From the NCBI GenBank assembly GCA_021186555.1, contig JAJKFL010000002.1, forward strand, positions 9,919,001 to 9,983,000: 64,000 nucleotides of DNA, read 5' to 3'. A program made the position numbers and the translations under genes. The stretch comes from Reticulitermes speratus. Taxonomy: Eukaryota; Arthropoda; Insecta; Blattodea; Rhinotermitidae. Below are positions 38,608-51,800 of this stretch, one piece after another. The first letter of the stretch is position 1. Each line of letters begins with the position of its first letter. Under the pieces are notes generated by a model that saw only the letters and a list, made by a program, of their open reading frames with translations, was not told the origin of the DNA and ran no database searches.

Positions 38608-41600
38608 ATGGCGTCTCGTTTTAGTGGTGTTCTACAGCTGACGGATTTGGATGACTTCATTGCGCCGTCTCAGGTAAAGCTTGGCTGTGATTTCGACTGA
38701 AAATCAATTTTGGGCATCTTTAACCTGACGGAAAATTTTTAATTACAGGAATGCATCAAACCTGTGAAGATTGATAAAACAGAAGTAGCACTGGAGCAAA
38801 AATTAAAATACAAGATGACGGCTCTTACATTCAGGTTCAAGAGGTATGGTTGTGTTTCTTTAACGTAAAGAAAAATTAGAAAGATTTTACTTGAGCTCTT
38901 TACCGTAATACATTTTTAAAGATTTTGCAGTGGGCCTACTTTGCCTGTGTTCCAACCGTGCTACAGGATAAAAATGTTTAACCTAACCTCGTCAGTAATC
39001 TCAGCAGTTCAGATATACCATGGTTGAAAGACAGTATTCCTTAGACTTTGTGATACGCGAAATAGTGGACATGTTTTAATACACCTATAGTTGATTCAAA
39101 TTTCTAATTTATAGTGTTAAGTCCACTTCTTTCTTGAATATGTTTGAATAGGTTTAAGAAGCATAGCATGGACGAAAGAGGTGAAGTTGATTGGAATTAA
39201 ATGTCAGACATGATAAGGATGCGCAGTTGTGTATTAATGTCTGTACTGTCATCATCATCATCATCATCATCTTTATTACATTCAATAAATAAGGTTAAAA
39301 GAAACCGTTGACATGTTGAACTTCGAAGACACTCACTATTGTGTAGTTTATTATGTGAAGAATATTGTCATGGTCAGCTTTTTAATGTGAACTGTGACAC
39401 TGTTTTGTCGAACATAGGATGGTGGGGTACAGAAACTCAAGAAAGTGGAGATTTCTCTCTCTGACTGCTTGGCCTGCAGTGGCTGTATTACATCAGCTGA
39501 GAGTGTGCTTATTACTCAGCAGAGCCAAGAGCAAATGATTCACGTTTTTCAAGAAAAGAAGCAGCTTGTTCAGGTAAGATCTAAGTTAAACTTTGGTGAG
39601 ATTTGAAGTTCTCACAGTTGTGAGTATCAAGTGTATAGTCTTCTGGGATGCTACATGATGTGGTATTTTATATGGGTATCAACAGTTTGGAAGAAAATTG
39701 GAACTACTCAACATTGGCATATTTCAGTAGACCATAACTTTAAATGATGGTGCTGAACTGAAGCAATGGGTTTTATCTGTGCTCATATCCATATCATGCA
39801 TTAATTTCTGGCCATGTAATTCAGCAGTTATTCTGTGAACATGGCTGAATGAAGTGGACATTGTTTTCATTGTTTTATATGTGGTAAGAAAGAATTTGGT
39901 TTTCCTGAAATGTGTACTGTGGTGGATAATCTGTATGTACTTCGCATTCTTTTAAGTGTCTGGTTCACTGTAGGTGTTGGCATTGTTCTCGACATGCATT
40001 GTGTGTATGCAGAGTCTGTCAACAGTTCTTGCCAGTGTGTTGCATTTGTCTTTCTTCAGTGTTTGAAAGTAAATGAAATTGAAGTTAGAAGATAATTAAC
40101 CCCTTACAGTGACAAAAACAAAGTTTGGAGACAGACTAAATATGGCTGATGCAGTTTGTACCATGCCATAATGTATGAATTTGTACCATTGCATCCTTTT
40201 TAGATACATTCGCAAAATTGTGAAAAATGACTGTTAGCTTCATCGTGTCTGTCTGTTTGTCTCTCTGTGTGTCTGCATGGAATAACTCTGCTCCCACTGG
40301 ATGGATTTTCATGAAATGTGATGTTTGATTATTTTTCAAAAATCTGTGGAGAGAATTCAAGTTTGATTAAAATCTGACAAGAATGACAGGTATTTTACAT
40401 GAAGACCTATCTACATTTATGATAATATCTCTCTCAGTTCTTCTTAGAATGCGAAACGTTTCAGACAGGAGATGCTGAGAAAATCAAAACACACAGTGTA
40501 TGTTCAATAACTTACATATAACATAATATTAAGGCGAACACGCCTTAATATTATGTTATACATACTTTGCCTGTCTTATTCTATTCTTACTGTCATTGTG
40601 ACTAGTTGCATTCACTTATAATAGTTTGTGTCCAAATTAAAATATGAGGGGTTGTGCTGGAATGTGTTTTATCCAAATAACGTTAAAGTTGATTATGTCC
40701 AAACTTAGTGAAGTTGAGGGAGATTGATGATAGGTATAGTAACTGTAAATAAACAACAAATTCTGTGACAGGTATGCATGATTACTGTGCCGTAAAGTTT
40801 CACTGTTTTAGATAATTAACTGTTATGAGTGATTGTTTTTCTTACTGTAAGGGCTCTTATAGGTCTGAGTCTCATTACAGTTTTTATAGTACCAGCACAC
40901 TGTAAAAGAAGATAGGCTGACTGAGCCCAATACTGTTTTATCTTACGAGCCTAACAAATGGGAATCATTGGCGACAGGTTTGTTTAATTTGTGTTGTGGA
41001 ATATCAGGGCACGTGTGGATGTTAGGGCTGAATGGAGAATCATCTTTTAAATAGTATTATGTAACTGGTTATGGACTGATGGGCAGTGTGCATTTGTTTT
41101 ATATTTAGGCCAATAAATAAGTAATATATGTATATAATTATGTAACTTCCCTGTTACCTACTGTGGACCTAACGGAGAGTACCCAAAGATATGAATTTAC
41201 TCCCTTCTCTTGTTAGTATGTATGGTAGTCATGGCTTTTGAAACAGTATGCAAGGATTTTGGTAGGGGGTTTGGATATGATGTGAATTGTCACTTCCATA
41301 TGTGAGTATATTTTAATTTAACTCGAATGTTGTTGCTTGTTTAAAGTTTTACCTACTATTGTGATGTTGATGAAGAGTGAACCATACTCTGGATAGAGAA
41401 GAGGTACTTCTGTTTTGACACAATTTGCTGCATGAGAGGAAGACGCGCAATAACTGAATGGTATATTATGTAGTGATATCCATGTTGATTTCAGGATGGA
41501 AAATCAGATATGGCAAAATTAATAGTAGTGTCATTGTCACTTCAGCCTGTTCTGTCTTTAGCAGTAAGGTATAATCTTTCACCAGATGAAACAGCACTTA

Positions 41601-44600
41601 AATTAGCAGGTATGTTTATTTTGTTCATTTAAGGTGTGATACTTCCAACTCTAACGATGAAGGTATCAGGTCCCACAAAATTTTGGTATTTACATATACC
41701 AATCTACACCAGGGGTGCACAAATGTTCCAAAAATCTAGGAGCCACTTCAAAATTCTAGGTTCCAGAAGGGTGATATGAAGCAAGTTCCGTGCTTAGGAC
41801 ACAAATATAAGGTGCCATGGTGACCTGGTGCCTGGAATTTGTGCACACCTGGTCTACATATTGATATGCAAGAAGATGGAAGCCTTCAAAATGGAGGATG
41901 TTCTTGCATACCACAATATTTTATGCTACATATTTTTTTTGTATCAGTTTTCAAGATGATTAAACAGAAGAGTTTTTGCTGTGTTGTAAGTTGAGGCATT
42001 TGGACTGAGTCTAATGAAATTTATATTGGAAATTCTTGAAGACTAAATCTGTCCTTTCATGCCTGGTCTAACACTGGACAGATTTTGCAAAAATTTGATA
42101 TTGAAGACTCACTAAAAGTTGTTAGGTGTTAATGATTTTCTGCCGTATTAATCCATGATAAAGTCCTGTTAAGGCCATAAATTGACTTTTGAAGTACTGT
42201 ACACCATAAACTCTTATATCATATTTTATACAGAGTCTGCAAGTAATCTACATGGACTGTGAATTTTATGTACTCCATTTGGAGTACACCATATTACCTT
42301 CCTATGCTGAATATTTGACATTACACATACGAGATGAAAGCTTTGAAAACAGATCAGATTAGGTATGGAAATAACATAAGTTGTGTGTGAAACTCCCTGT
42401 AATAATGAACTCATATGTTGAGAAAACTTAATAAGTTCTGATAGAAGTTTGAATCTTGACCAATTTGAATAATGCTGTAAATTTTATTATCTTAGGGTAT
42501 AATGGAACAGAACATGTTAATTCAGGCTATAAAGGAATAATTACCTTGTTATTCCTCATACACATTATTACAGATGAAAACTTTATTATAAGAATCATGT
42601 ATTGTTTTTGCTATTGTCACAGAGTATGATTAAAATTTTTTTATTTTGTACATAGGCTATTTTAGGATGCTGGGTGCTGACTTAGTACTAGATATGACAG
42701 TTGCTGATGATTTTGCACTTCTTGAAAGTCAGCGGGAGTTTGTAGAACGATACAGAGCTGCTGCAGAAGGTGAAAATAAAAGTAATTCATTGCCAATGTT
42801 GGCATCTTCATGTCCAGGTATGAACAGTGATTTATATTATGATTGCATTTCTCAACCTTCTTCATAGGGCAGTGCAATAGAACAGAATTTTGCCGTGTCT
42901 GTGGTCAGGCAACCCACTTTTCTGAAGATATGTTGGTGACCCACTGAAACATACAGTGGCACTTGAAAAACAATGCAGTTTAAATTTTGACATTGCATTG
43001 TGGATGGTTTAATGTGCAGACCATGTTAAGTGTTGTCACCACAGCATGGTGCATGTGCACGTTGTGGCTGGAGAAAGTGGCATGCAGATATGGAGCAAAG
43101 CTGCGTATGTATCTGATAACAAGCTGTGGATAGCAGACAAGAGGTGGTCCTCCAGGTGGGATTTTTGGGGGGCTAATATCATCCGACTAGTTTAAAAGGC
43201 AGCATGTTACAAGAGATTACACAGGGTCTTAGACTTGGATGGATTTATTGGTTCAGGGTAGGGACCATAGATAGGTTCTTGTGAATATGGTAGTGACAAT
43301 TCAGTTCTGTAAAATGCAGGATATTTTTTGAATAGCTGAGCAACTGTTAGCATCTCGAGAAGAGCTCTGGTGCCATTAGTTCCGTGTGATACATTGTGTT
43401 ACACGCTGCATTCAAATATCAATAAATTGTTCATTATTGAGGATATAAAAGATGATGATAATGTTGATTTGAAGGTTTGGGGAAGGTAAATAAAGTTTTC
43501 GTTTGTAAGTAGGGTTCACATAATTTTCAGCTTTTGAATATAATACTTGAGATTTTGTTACCTGTTGGTGGATTAATTTCAAATGTAACATGACATGGTT
43601 GTGCATGATGAAGTGGAATAGATGTGATAAGAAGCGGTCACTGGGAGAGTGAAAAGAATGGTGAACAATCGGTTTGGGTACCACCTGAATACGCTTTTCA
43701 GGTTTGCTAACTCAAGAACAACACCCAGTAATTCAGTTACTATGTGTTCATTAAACAAAATATAACTGAATTGGTCGTGTGTGTCTTCCTCTCCAAATAT
43801 TTCATTTCTTAAACTAATGAACTAAGGTGTCACACCAAAAATTATGAAGTGAATTGAATTTCAGTTTGAATTGGACCAAACATATGCATGTTTTACGTAA
43901 GACTCATTAGACTTCATCAGTTTCTTTCCAAAACAAGTCCACATGCAGAAAATTTTTAATAATAAGATGTAGATTACTTAGAAATCTCTAAATTTTCCTA
44001 TTCAGAGACACATTCTTCCTCCATCTGTCTTATACCCTGAAGGTGGAGGAGATGCATCATCCTCTGAATTGCTGATACCTACCTGCAAGATTATCCAGTA
44101 TCTTAACCCAGAAGATCATAGTGTGAATTTTCACTCCATAAAACATTTTTACTTTGATGTGGTGAATATGTGAAAAAGAGTGGCAAAGGAATATAATTGC
44201 ACATTGTGCACTGTGTCAGTAGTGTGATTAGCTTTGTGATGATGGCTTTTTGTCTGCAAAAAATGAATGAACATGGAGGCCAATACAGTATACAGAATTA
44301 CAAAGAATACATTTAGGATGTACATGTATGCATTTCCTTGAATTATACTGTTCCTTTCTTGTTGCTTTGACAGGTTGGGTATGCTATGCAGAAAAAACTC
44401 ATGGTAATTTAATTCTTCCACATATATCAGCCATAAAGTCACCACAACAAATAATGGGATCTCTTGTTAAGTATCATTTGGCACATCAGCTGGGGAAGAC
44501 GCCTGACTCTGTATATCATGTTACATTGATGCCATGTTATGACAAGAAACTAGAAGCATCCCGTGAAGACTTCTTCAACCAGAAGTTACAAACACGAGAT

Positions 44601-47600
44601 GTGGATTGTGTCATTACAGCAAGTGAGTGAATATTAAGTTTGGCAGTTGATATACAGAGCAACCCACTGCAAATATTGGCCATTTTCTCAGTGTTTTGTC
44701 TTGTGAAAATACCTCTGCTGTATTGGGCAGTTATGCAGGAAGAAATATGCTGTAGCTCAGATAAATGAAAGCAGTATGAAACGTGGATCATTGCAGATAA
44801 AAGCTGACATCAGCAGAAGCATGATCTAATGACACCAACTCCTGTAAGCACTGTGAGTGATGTTGTGTGGGTTCACAAAGAATTTGGTGATGGCTGTACA
44901 GCTGTACAGATTATGTTCGCACAATAAATAATGGTCAAGTGCACAGGTCAATATTTTTTCTGTATATGAATGTGCATTTTGGAGGTGGGGGGGGGGGGGG
45001 GGGGGGAGGTGTGGTGCTGTTGCGATTTAGCAAGAAAAAGTGTATACAACGATGATACTCTTTGTAGGCACTATGAATCAATTGGTATAAACTTGTCACT
45101 TATAATTAAAACAAGAAAAGAAAAAGAGAAACGTTATTTAAGGGTATATGAACATGATCTCAACATAATTAAGAAAGAAGAATTGCTGTAATAAAAGAAA
45201 CCATGCATAAAATGATGGCATATTTTTCTTTAGCTAAACTGTAAAGAATCAATGAGATCTGCGCTCTTCTGGGATATTATGCGCAGATCTCATCAACATT
45301 GTGGCGGAAGCCTGAAATCAAGGTTAGTAAAGAATCAAGATGTAAGAACTGCAGCTAACATGAAATGAATGTAAGCAATAATATACACAAAAAGCAAAAT
45401 AAAAACAAGAGACCAAGAACAGTAGTAAATACAAGTATGTATAATGTAAGGAAACAGCAGAAACACAGTATGTGTAGTATGTACCAAGTTGTCAGGTACA
45501 AATATGAGTAGAATCATCATTCAGAAAGTTATCAGTAGTAGTAATATTATAGTTTTCTTTCAGAGTTAGTTTTCCCAAATATGTTTTATGGATGCTGGGA
45601 GTTTACTAAAAAAATTGTCACCTGTGATAGTAAGATTGCTGTTATAGATGCTAAGTTTATGTATGTATTGGTGGCAATCAGAACTAGTCCTTGTATTGTG
45701 AGAGGTCCTGAGTTCAAATCTCGGGACAGAGACAGTTTGCCATGGTTTTCCTCAGTTCTCCAGTTAAATGACAGGATAAATACTGATCTTACTGCTGTAT
45801 TAGCTGACTTACTGAAAACATAATGAAACAGTATGCGAAGCATGACACATGAATTGGACATCCTCTTGAAATAAGACAGAAATGTGTCAGGCAGTGTTAG
45901 CATACCTGAAGTTGGTTTGTACAGTCGTTGGGTGTCTGCTGTGAAAGAGATAAGTTGAATGAATTATTCCGAGCTTTTTGGTAAAATATCAGTCTTTAAG
46001 TTTTATACCTCGCTGCTGTTTCAACTCTGTTTATACATATGTGGGCTGTGGTTCTTGTACCAGTCGAACTGGAACAACTTCTACAGTCTGAAGGTCACAG
46101 CCTAGCTATGATGGATTCAGTACCACTTGACTTTCCCTGGAGCAAGACACAACCATCTGGTCTAACACTGGTGTCACACCAGGGATCAGGCTCTGGTGGA
46201 TATGCGGACCTCATTTTTCTTCATGCTGCTAAAGAACTGTTTGGGAACAGTCACCCAGAGCTTCAGTATAAATCGCTTAGGTACGTCTTGAATAATTGTT
46301 TAGTTTGGTAGCCATTTATTGCTGTTGTCATTGGATTTGTTCTTGCAGACTTTGGATTGTGTTCTTTGATTTTTAAGTTGTGTCACCTTAATTAAATGAA
46401 GCTCAAATCAAACTTTCTCTAAGTTTTCAGTAATCATTGATCATACATGGCATAACCAGCTTCTGCATTTTGATTTGTATTGTTTATTGTGCCCAGTAAA
46501 TTAACATCACATGTAAAAATTCAGATATTCAGAGAGAAAATACTCGGATCTTCGTTTTGTGTCATACACATAATTTTTGGACACTAAGCCACTGTCTATC
46601 CAATTGATGATTGTAGCTTTTGTAAAGTGCTCAGGATAGGAACAGGTGGCGGGCTCTTGTGGATGCGCTAATGAACCTTCGGGTTCCATAAAACGCAGGG
46701 AATTTCTTAACTAGCTGAGGACCTGTTAGCTTCTCAAGAAGGACTCTGCTCCATGGAGTTGCTCCATGGAGTTAGTTAGTTAGTTAGTTAGTTAGTTTGC
46801 TTTTGTAAAGTAGGAGTTACGCTGGACTCATATGAATCAAAATTAATCATTCATGACAACTTTAGTTAAGACCCTTCATACCAAATTTTGTTGAAATCTG
46901 TCATGTAGCTTGAAGCTGAAACACTCAGAGGAACATGACCTCTACATTAGGTGTTCATACCCATGACCTCAGAGCAGGTCTGGATAGTTGAGGTTGAAAG
47001 TCACATGACTTCATGTATGGTTAAACTCAACAACTGAACATTTTCAGGAACCCTGACTTTCGTGAGGTAATACTGGAAGAAAATGGGAAGGTACTGCTAC
47101 AATTTGCAATTGCCAATGGTTTCCGAAATATCCAGAACTTGGTTCAGAAGATGAAACGAGGGAAAAGCAATTACCATTATGTTGAAGTCATGGCTTGCCC
47201 ATCAGGTATTCTTCTTCCTTCAGAGTTTCATGCGTTCAGCTCTATGACACTTCTATTAAATAATGAGATGTCAGCAAATTTGTTGAGGTTGCAGTACACA
47301 AGTAGAACAATGGTAAGAGTAACAAACACACACACTGACAATGAACGTTCGTGGTACAGCTTTATTTCATGTTACATTTTTGACCAAGTAATACAGCTTT
47401 GAAGTCTCCTGAATTCTCATAATAATTTTAGTTTAGAATTTTCCTTTCATATTTAATGTCTTGTTATAATTATAATTAATGTCTAGGCTGCCTGAATGGA
47501 GGTGCTCAAGTGCGACCGCAGGATGGTTCCTCTCCCAGAGAATTGACAATGAAGCTAGAGACATTGTATCAGTCCCTACAAAAACATATGCCAGAAAAAA

Positions 47601-47728
47601 ATCACATAGTCCAGGAGTTATACAGCACCTGGCTAGGAGGATCTCATAGCGATAAATGTTCAGCAATGTTACATACCAAGTATCATGCAGTAGAGAAAAT
47701 GACTACTGCACTAAATATCAAGTGGTGA
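38608..47728 (+). CDS. CIAO3: Cytosolic Fe-S cluster assembly factor CIAO3 (NARFL/Nar1/IOP1), frameshift in exon 2
   Basis: Nine exons: 38608-38673, 38749-38843, 39418-39573, 41495-41609, 42656-42817, 44374-44622, 46064-46280, 47048-47205 and 47487-47728 (TGA). It is an iron-only-hydrogenase-like protein of the CIA targeting complex, passing Fe-S clusters to cytosolic and nuclear apoproteins. It starts [17 protein letters not shown]. The N-terminal cluster ligands are Cys in ECIKPVK (exon 2) and DCLACSGC (exon 3); the C-terminal ones are SSCPG (exon 5-6), MPCYDKK (exon 6) and ACPSGC (exon 8-9). The C-terminal Trp typical of the family is present (NIKW then stop). Exon 2 is 95 nt although both flanking phases are zero: [10 protein letters not shown] reads in one frame and [12 protein letters not shown] in the next. 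One A is missing from the run at 38776-38779. All other exons are intact, so an assembly error or a fresh mutation is likelier than an old pseudogene. Confidence 0.93.
39249..39272. repeat. ATC microsatellite
   Basis: A short (ATC)n tract in CIAO3 intron 2. Confidence 0.9.
39640..39735. mobile_element. Foldback MITE, left half
   Basis: 'gtcttctgggatgctacatg' and 'gggtatcaacagtttggaag' match the left arm of the family; the right arm is missing. Confidence 0.55.
40190..40395 (+). repeat. Dispersed repeat, copy 2
   Basis: It shares 'ttagcttcatcgtgtctgtctg', 'ctcccactggatggattttc', 'atgaaatgtgatgtttg' and 'ttaaaatctgacaa' blocks with 19345-19520. It lies in CIAO3 intron 3. Confidence 0.6.
40517..40560. 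repeat. Perfect 20-bp palindrome with 4-nt spacer
   Basis: 'tataacataatattaaggcg', AACA, then its exact reverse complement. It lies in CIAO3 intron 3, about 120 bp after the dispersed repeat. It could be the end junction of a transposon or a stable hairpin in the intron; I do not recognise it. Confidence 0.9.
41710..41851. mobile_element. hAT-like MITE (caggggtgcacaaat ends)
   Basis: 142 bp with inverted ends 'caggggtgcacaaatg' and 'aatttgtgcacacctg'. Flanking octamers 'atctacac' and 'gtctacat' share 'tctaca'. It lies in CIAO3 intron 4. Confidence 0.82.
43225..43400 (+). repeat. LINE 3'-end fragment, AGTT family
   Basis: 'ggttcagggtagggaccata', 'aggttcttgtgaatatgg', 'gtaaaatgcaggatattttt' and 'gctgagcaactgttagc' match the better copy at 46630. 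Confidence 0.65.
43995..44125 (+). mobile_element. Foldback MITE, right half
   Basis: 'accctgaaggtggaggagatg', 'catcctctgaattgctgatacctacctgc', then 'atcttaacccagaagatc'. GGAGG/CCUC pairing is kept but CUGAAGA is CUGAAGG and GAAA is GAAU. Confidence 0.6.
44985..45006. repeat. Long poly-G tract
   Basis: Around 20 consecutive G in CIAO3 intron 6; length in such a tract is likely to be unreliable in any assembly. Confidence 0.95.
45254..45325. mobile_element. Deleted copy of the cgctcttctg foldback family
   Basis: Only the outer parts remain: 'gagatctgcgctcttctggg', 'atattatgcgcagatctcatc', 'aacattgtggcggaagcc'. It equals the ends of 4355-4555 fused across an internal deletion. Confidence 0.7.
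45685..45800 (+). repeat. tRNA-SINE-like fragment
   Basis: A B-box-like 'gagttcaaatctcggg' followed by 'acagtttgccatggttttcc' and 'tcagttctccagttaaatgac'. No A box is found at the expected distance. Confidence 0.45.
46625..46800 (+). mobile_element. LINE 3' end with (AGTT)n tail
   Basis: The clearest copy of the family 3' end: 'ggataggaacaggtggcggg', 'ctcttgtggatgcgctaatg', 'aaccttcgggttccataaaa', 'gcagggaatttcttaac', 'aagaaggactctgctcc', a duplicated 'atggagttgctcc' and five to six AGTT units to 46797. The words encode [18 protein letters not shown], the LINE C-terminus, so the element is cut to its last 170 bp. Such tails are typical of CR1/RTE-type elements. Confidence 0.8.
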
Positions 47729-48848
47729 AATAGTGTAGTTTTTAATTCCATGTATGAAGCAACATAAAACATCTGTGATACAAGTAGAGCTATGGAAGAC
47801 CAACAGATTTAGATTTTGGATTCAAAAGTATTACTGCTTGGTTAATATTTTAAACCCTTTGCAATCTATATATGACACCAGATACAATGAATTTTGCTGA
47901 ACTGTAAATTTATCAGACTTGACCATACATGACCATAACTGAATACATGACACCCCACTGGGGTAAATTAGGGTTCTTTTTCCTTCTCCAAATTTTTGAG
48001 ATGATTGGAATTGTGGTCTTAGTCTGATACTGAACTGGTGTGTGATTCAACATGATTGAAAACAAGATGTGTGTGGGAGATATGCTAAGGTTACTTAACC
48101 CTTTGGCACCTAACGTCAGGTGTACCCATCATACAGTGTGATGCTCACAATGCAGAATGTTAGCTATAGCTGATAGCCAATTATGGCTGCTGGTGTGCAG
48201 CCCACATTTAAATTCCAGTCTTCTACACTTCTCACCAAGCATTTAATTCTGGCACAAGGGTTACTGTAGTCTCCTGAAATTTTGTGGGGTAATGATAGCT
48301 TATGTTCAACATGTGTGACTTTTGTTAAGGTCATGTTTTGTAGAACATTGAACAAGAATACAGTGGCCACACAGAAGCTCTTTGATGGCGATTAGGAGTG
48401 AACAGTGTAGTGAAACTTGTGTGAGATAAATTATAAACTACCTACACATATCTTTTAAAAAATGTTGTATGTATTAAGAATTGCAAGCTTGATGGCTACA
48501 GGAAATTTTGAGGCCATATGTGAAAATTGTAATGTAGATGGAATTTGTGCACAGAAATGTATTATTGCTTAATTCCAAATTCTAAATATACAGCTGTATA
48601 CATTGACTGCAAAGCTTGAAGGAAATCAGGCCTTATAAGTTTTTACCTGAACTTTTTGTGAAGTTGGATGTTTTACAATATTAGGTAAGTAACATCTCAG
48701 AAACAGTCATAAATATGCAAATCTAATGAATGTAAGAATAATTAATATGGTGCTTTCTGTGATTTTTTAAAGGCCTCACAGTTTAAACATTACATGTGAT
48801 TATGCTATATGTCCATTCTTGTTGTTGGTTGAATTTTCTTAACTGTAT
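47729..48848. other. Space between convergent CIAO3 and Schlafen-like genes
   Basis: About 1.1 kb of AT-rich sequence with both 3' UTRs. I see no clear AATAAA close to either stop and no recognisable repeat or frame. Confidence 0.6.
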
Positions 48849-51800
48849 TCACAGTGTAATTCCTGAATGGTTTTCAGTGCATGGGTTATCTTTTTGCTGA
48901 GCTGTAGCTTCATGAACAAGCTGCCGTAGTGTCTTGTATGTAATCCACTCTTTCCATGCTGCCATCAGCTGTGGCATTTTGTAGAGCCAAACTTCTGTTC
49001 TGACATGTTCCTCGACATCGTGAAATGAATACTGAAAGTTCAGCAACAGATAATGGAAATGTAAACCATCAAAATCCCTTTCACAGTAAGAACTTTTATT
49101 TTATTTCTTATATATTGGAATTTAGGCTATGTGATATTATTGTGTGTGCATGTGTAAAATTAAACAACAATATAATGAGGGAATGATGCAACACTTGATT
49201 GTGTTATTTCTGTACCAATGGTCTTTGAACTCCTTAATATTTGTGTAACTGTTGTGACTAAATCTGGATTGTCACTGAACTCCTATAGAGCAGAAGTCTA
49301 AGTTTTGGGTACATAGATGCAATAAAACTTTTTAACATATAGAAATTTATTTAAAAAATAAAATATTTGTGCACATTTATGATGAACAAAGTTTTATTAT
49401 TGGTAATTTGCACTGAAACTAAAGTCAGTGCTGATTATGGACAAAAACAGGGAAGCAAATAAAAAATGCAATTAACAGGTATCAAAATTGTATGTAGCAG
49501 TTTCATTTTAAAGGAAATGTTCTTGCAGAACACATGAAAGTAAGCTGCGGAACCCCAGGGTTCTGCAAATTACAGTTTGAATACCATGGTTCTATACCAT
49601 TCTTTCCTAACTTGCAGTCCCACATATGGTTATATGTTGTTGGTGGTCTGGAAGTTTCTACTGAATGCAGTTATTTGCCCCTCCTCGTACACACACACAC
49701 AAACACTCCCTGTGTACACATTATCCTTCCCGCCACTCTTTCAACCAACATTCTTGTTATTGTGATGCTTCTTTATAAAGTTAGTTCTTGGCAAGTGTGC
49801 ACCCAGAATTTTTCATTGGGTGGGGGTGGGCTGACCTTTGGGCTATATATATAATTTATGTTTGATTTAAAAAATTATGTTATAAAAATCTTTTGTAAGT
49901 ATAACTGTAACATAACACTCTTTTCAAATGCGTTTATTTACATACGTTATTGCTGTCTGTCAGTGCTGGCCTTGAAGAAAGATTTCTCAACTTCTGAATA
50001 AAAGTTTTTGAGTTTCTTACAGATGCTTCTGCAACTGTGTGTAATGTAGTTTATAGCTGAAATATTTTTTCACCTCAATGGCTGTGTGAACAAACAAATA
50101 TGCTCCTCAGAGCACCTGAAAATAACTATACCAAATGTCTTTTCTTGTGAAAGTTTCACGTTTGGAGTGGGATTAGTGTTAAGGCATCAGTGATATAATA
50201 TTTTTGGAGGGAATTGTAACCAGTGTAGTGTGTCTGCAGCAGCTTCCCTTTGTAATTTGTCACCAGAAGTTCCGAACACAAAAGTGCACACATTCTTCCA
50301 GAATTATGGTGCACATTTCCATAACACAAGCATAGAAATGGATAGTGAAATTATGTATATACATACTGAAATGTCTAATAGCTTCTACATGCAGGAAGGA
50401 AAGAAGGCATTGTAAATTCTTTCGGTTGTAGACTGATGTTTTATCATTACCTTGACAAGTGTGGAATGTTTCCTGAAGTAGATCTGGCCATCTTCACATT
50501 GGAAGATGGGAGATGTTGGTATCTTAGAATTAGGCATAAGGGCCTGTACCCGTGGATCATTGCAATCTAGTGGTATTACAGAGATTTCCACAACGTATGA
50601 CATCGGAATGATACCCTGTTGTCAACAAAGAATTACATCTTATTGCAAATAAACTTGACAGTTGGTTATATTGACAAGGGCCCAGAAATACAAATTAAAA
50701 TCACCTAGGGACCTAAGTTTGTAGGGAGCCAGGACAGCATGGACAGTTAGGGACTCAGTACGGTCTGGACAGTCCGGGGTTCTAGTCCTTGCAGGGGCAA
50801 GAGATTTTCTCTTCTCCAGAACTCTCCAGTCCAGCTCTGAGACCCACCTAGTCCTGTATTTAGTAGGTACTGAGGTTCTTTCCCAGGGGTAAAATTGCTG
50901 GGGCATGAAGTTGATCACTCATGTCCACCTAGTACCAAGGTTAAAATTGAGTGGAGCTATACCCGTACTTCCTCTGTATGCCTTCATGGCATGGACAGGG
51001 ACAACTTTTATACAAGTTTAAGTTATGTTTTAGTCATACGGTCAGTAGCTCAAACAATACCTTGTCAAGTGGTGGGATCAGTGAATAATGAATTGGAAAG
51101 GGTTTGGAAGGATAGTTGTGTCATAATTTAAGGTATGGTCCTGGCAGTTGCTTGATGGGACTGAGGGAAGCCATGATGAAGTCAGGATGTTTGGTCTGTG
51201 GGATGATGTCTGTGTCCAGGACATCCTGAATGCAAAACAGGAGTGCTACCCACACAGTGAATGTTTGTGATCTTATGGGTGTTAGTACAAGCAGCAGTTA
51301 TTTCCATGTACAGAATTAGATGATTGGTTTTTATACTTAGTTGTGCTTACTTTGCGGTATGAAGTGCATCTTTCAATATAATTAGGTTAATTTTAATCTT
51401 TAGAGGATCAATGTATGTATATCAGTTTCTTGGTTTTTTAAATTATTAACTGCATAGCAGCGAATGGTTTCAGTGATACATGTGTGACAAATTAGGAACA
51501 AAGGAATGTTTGCATTTGCTAGGATGGACTGTGGAAAGCTACAAAAGACATACATGGTTGAGAGTGAAACCTTCTAGGTTATGATGCTCCCTGGTTTTTA
51601 GGTAATTACCAGTGTTTGGAAGAATCTGCTGCCATCATTTTCAGCCAAGTGGGAAGGGGCATGTTATATAAGCAGGGGGAAAGTGGGTCACAAATGACAG
51701 GAGGAATGAACAATCAGAGCAAAGAATGGAGAAGAGGATGTGAGGTCCCACAGGTGGACCAGTGGGAAGAGTAAGCCCCATAAAGGCAACAACCCTCAGA

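Noticed and set aside
38749..38843. Programmed frameshifting in CIAO3 exon 2
   Set aside because: No slippery heptamer with downstream structure is evident and the family elsewhere is not known for it; a missing base is simpler.
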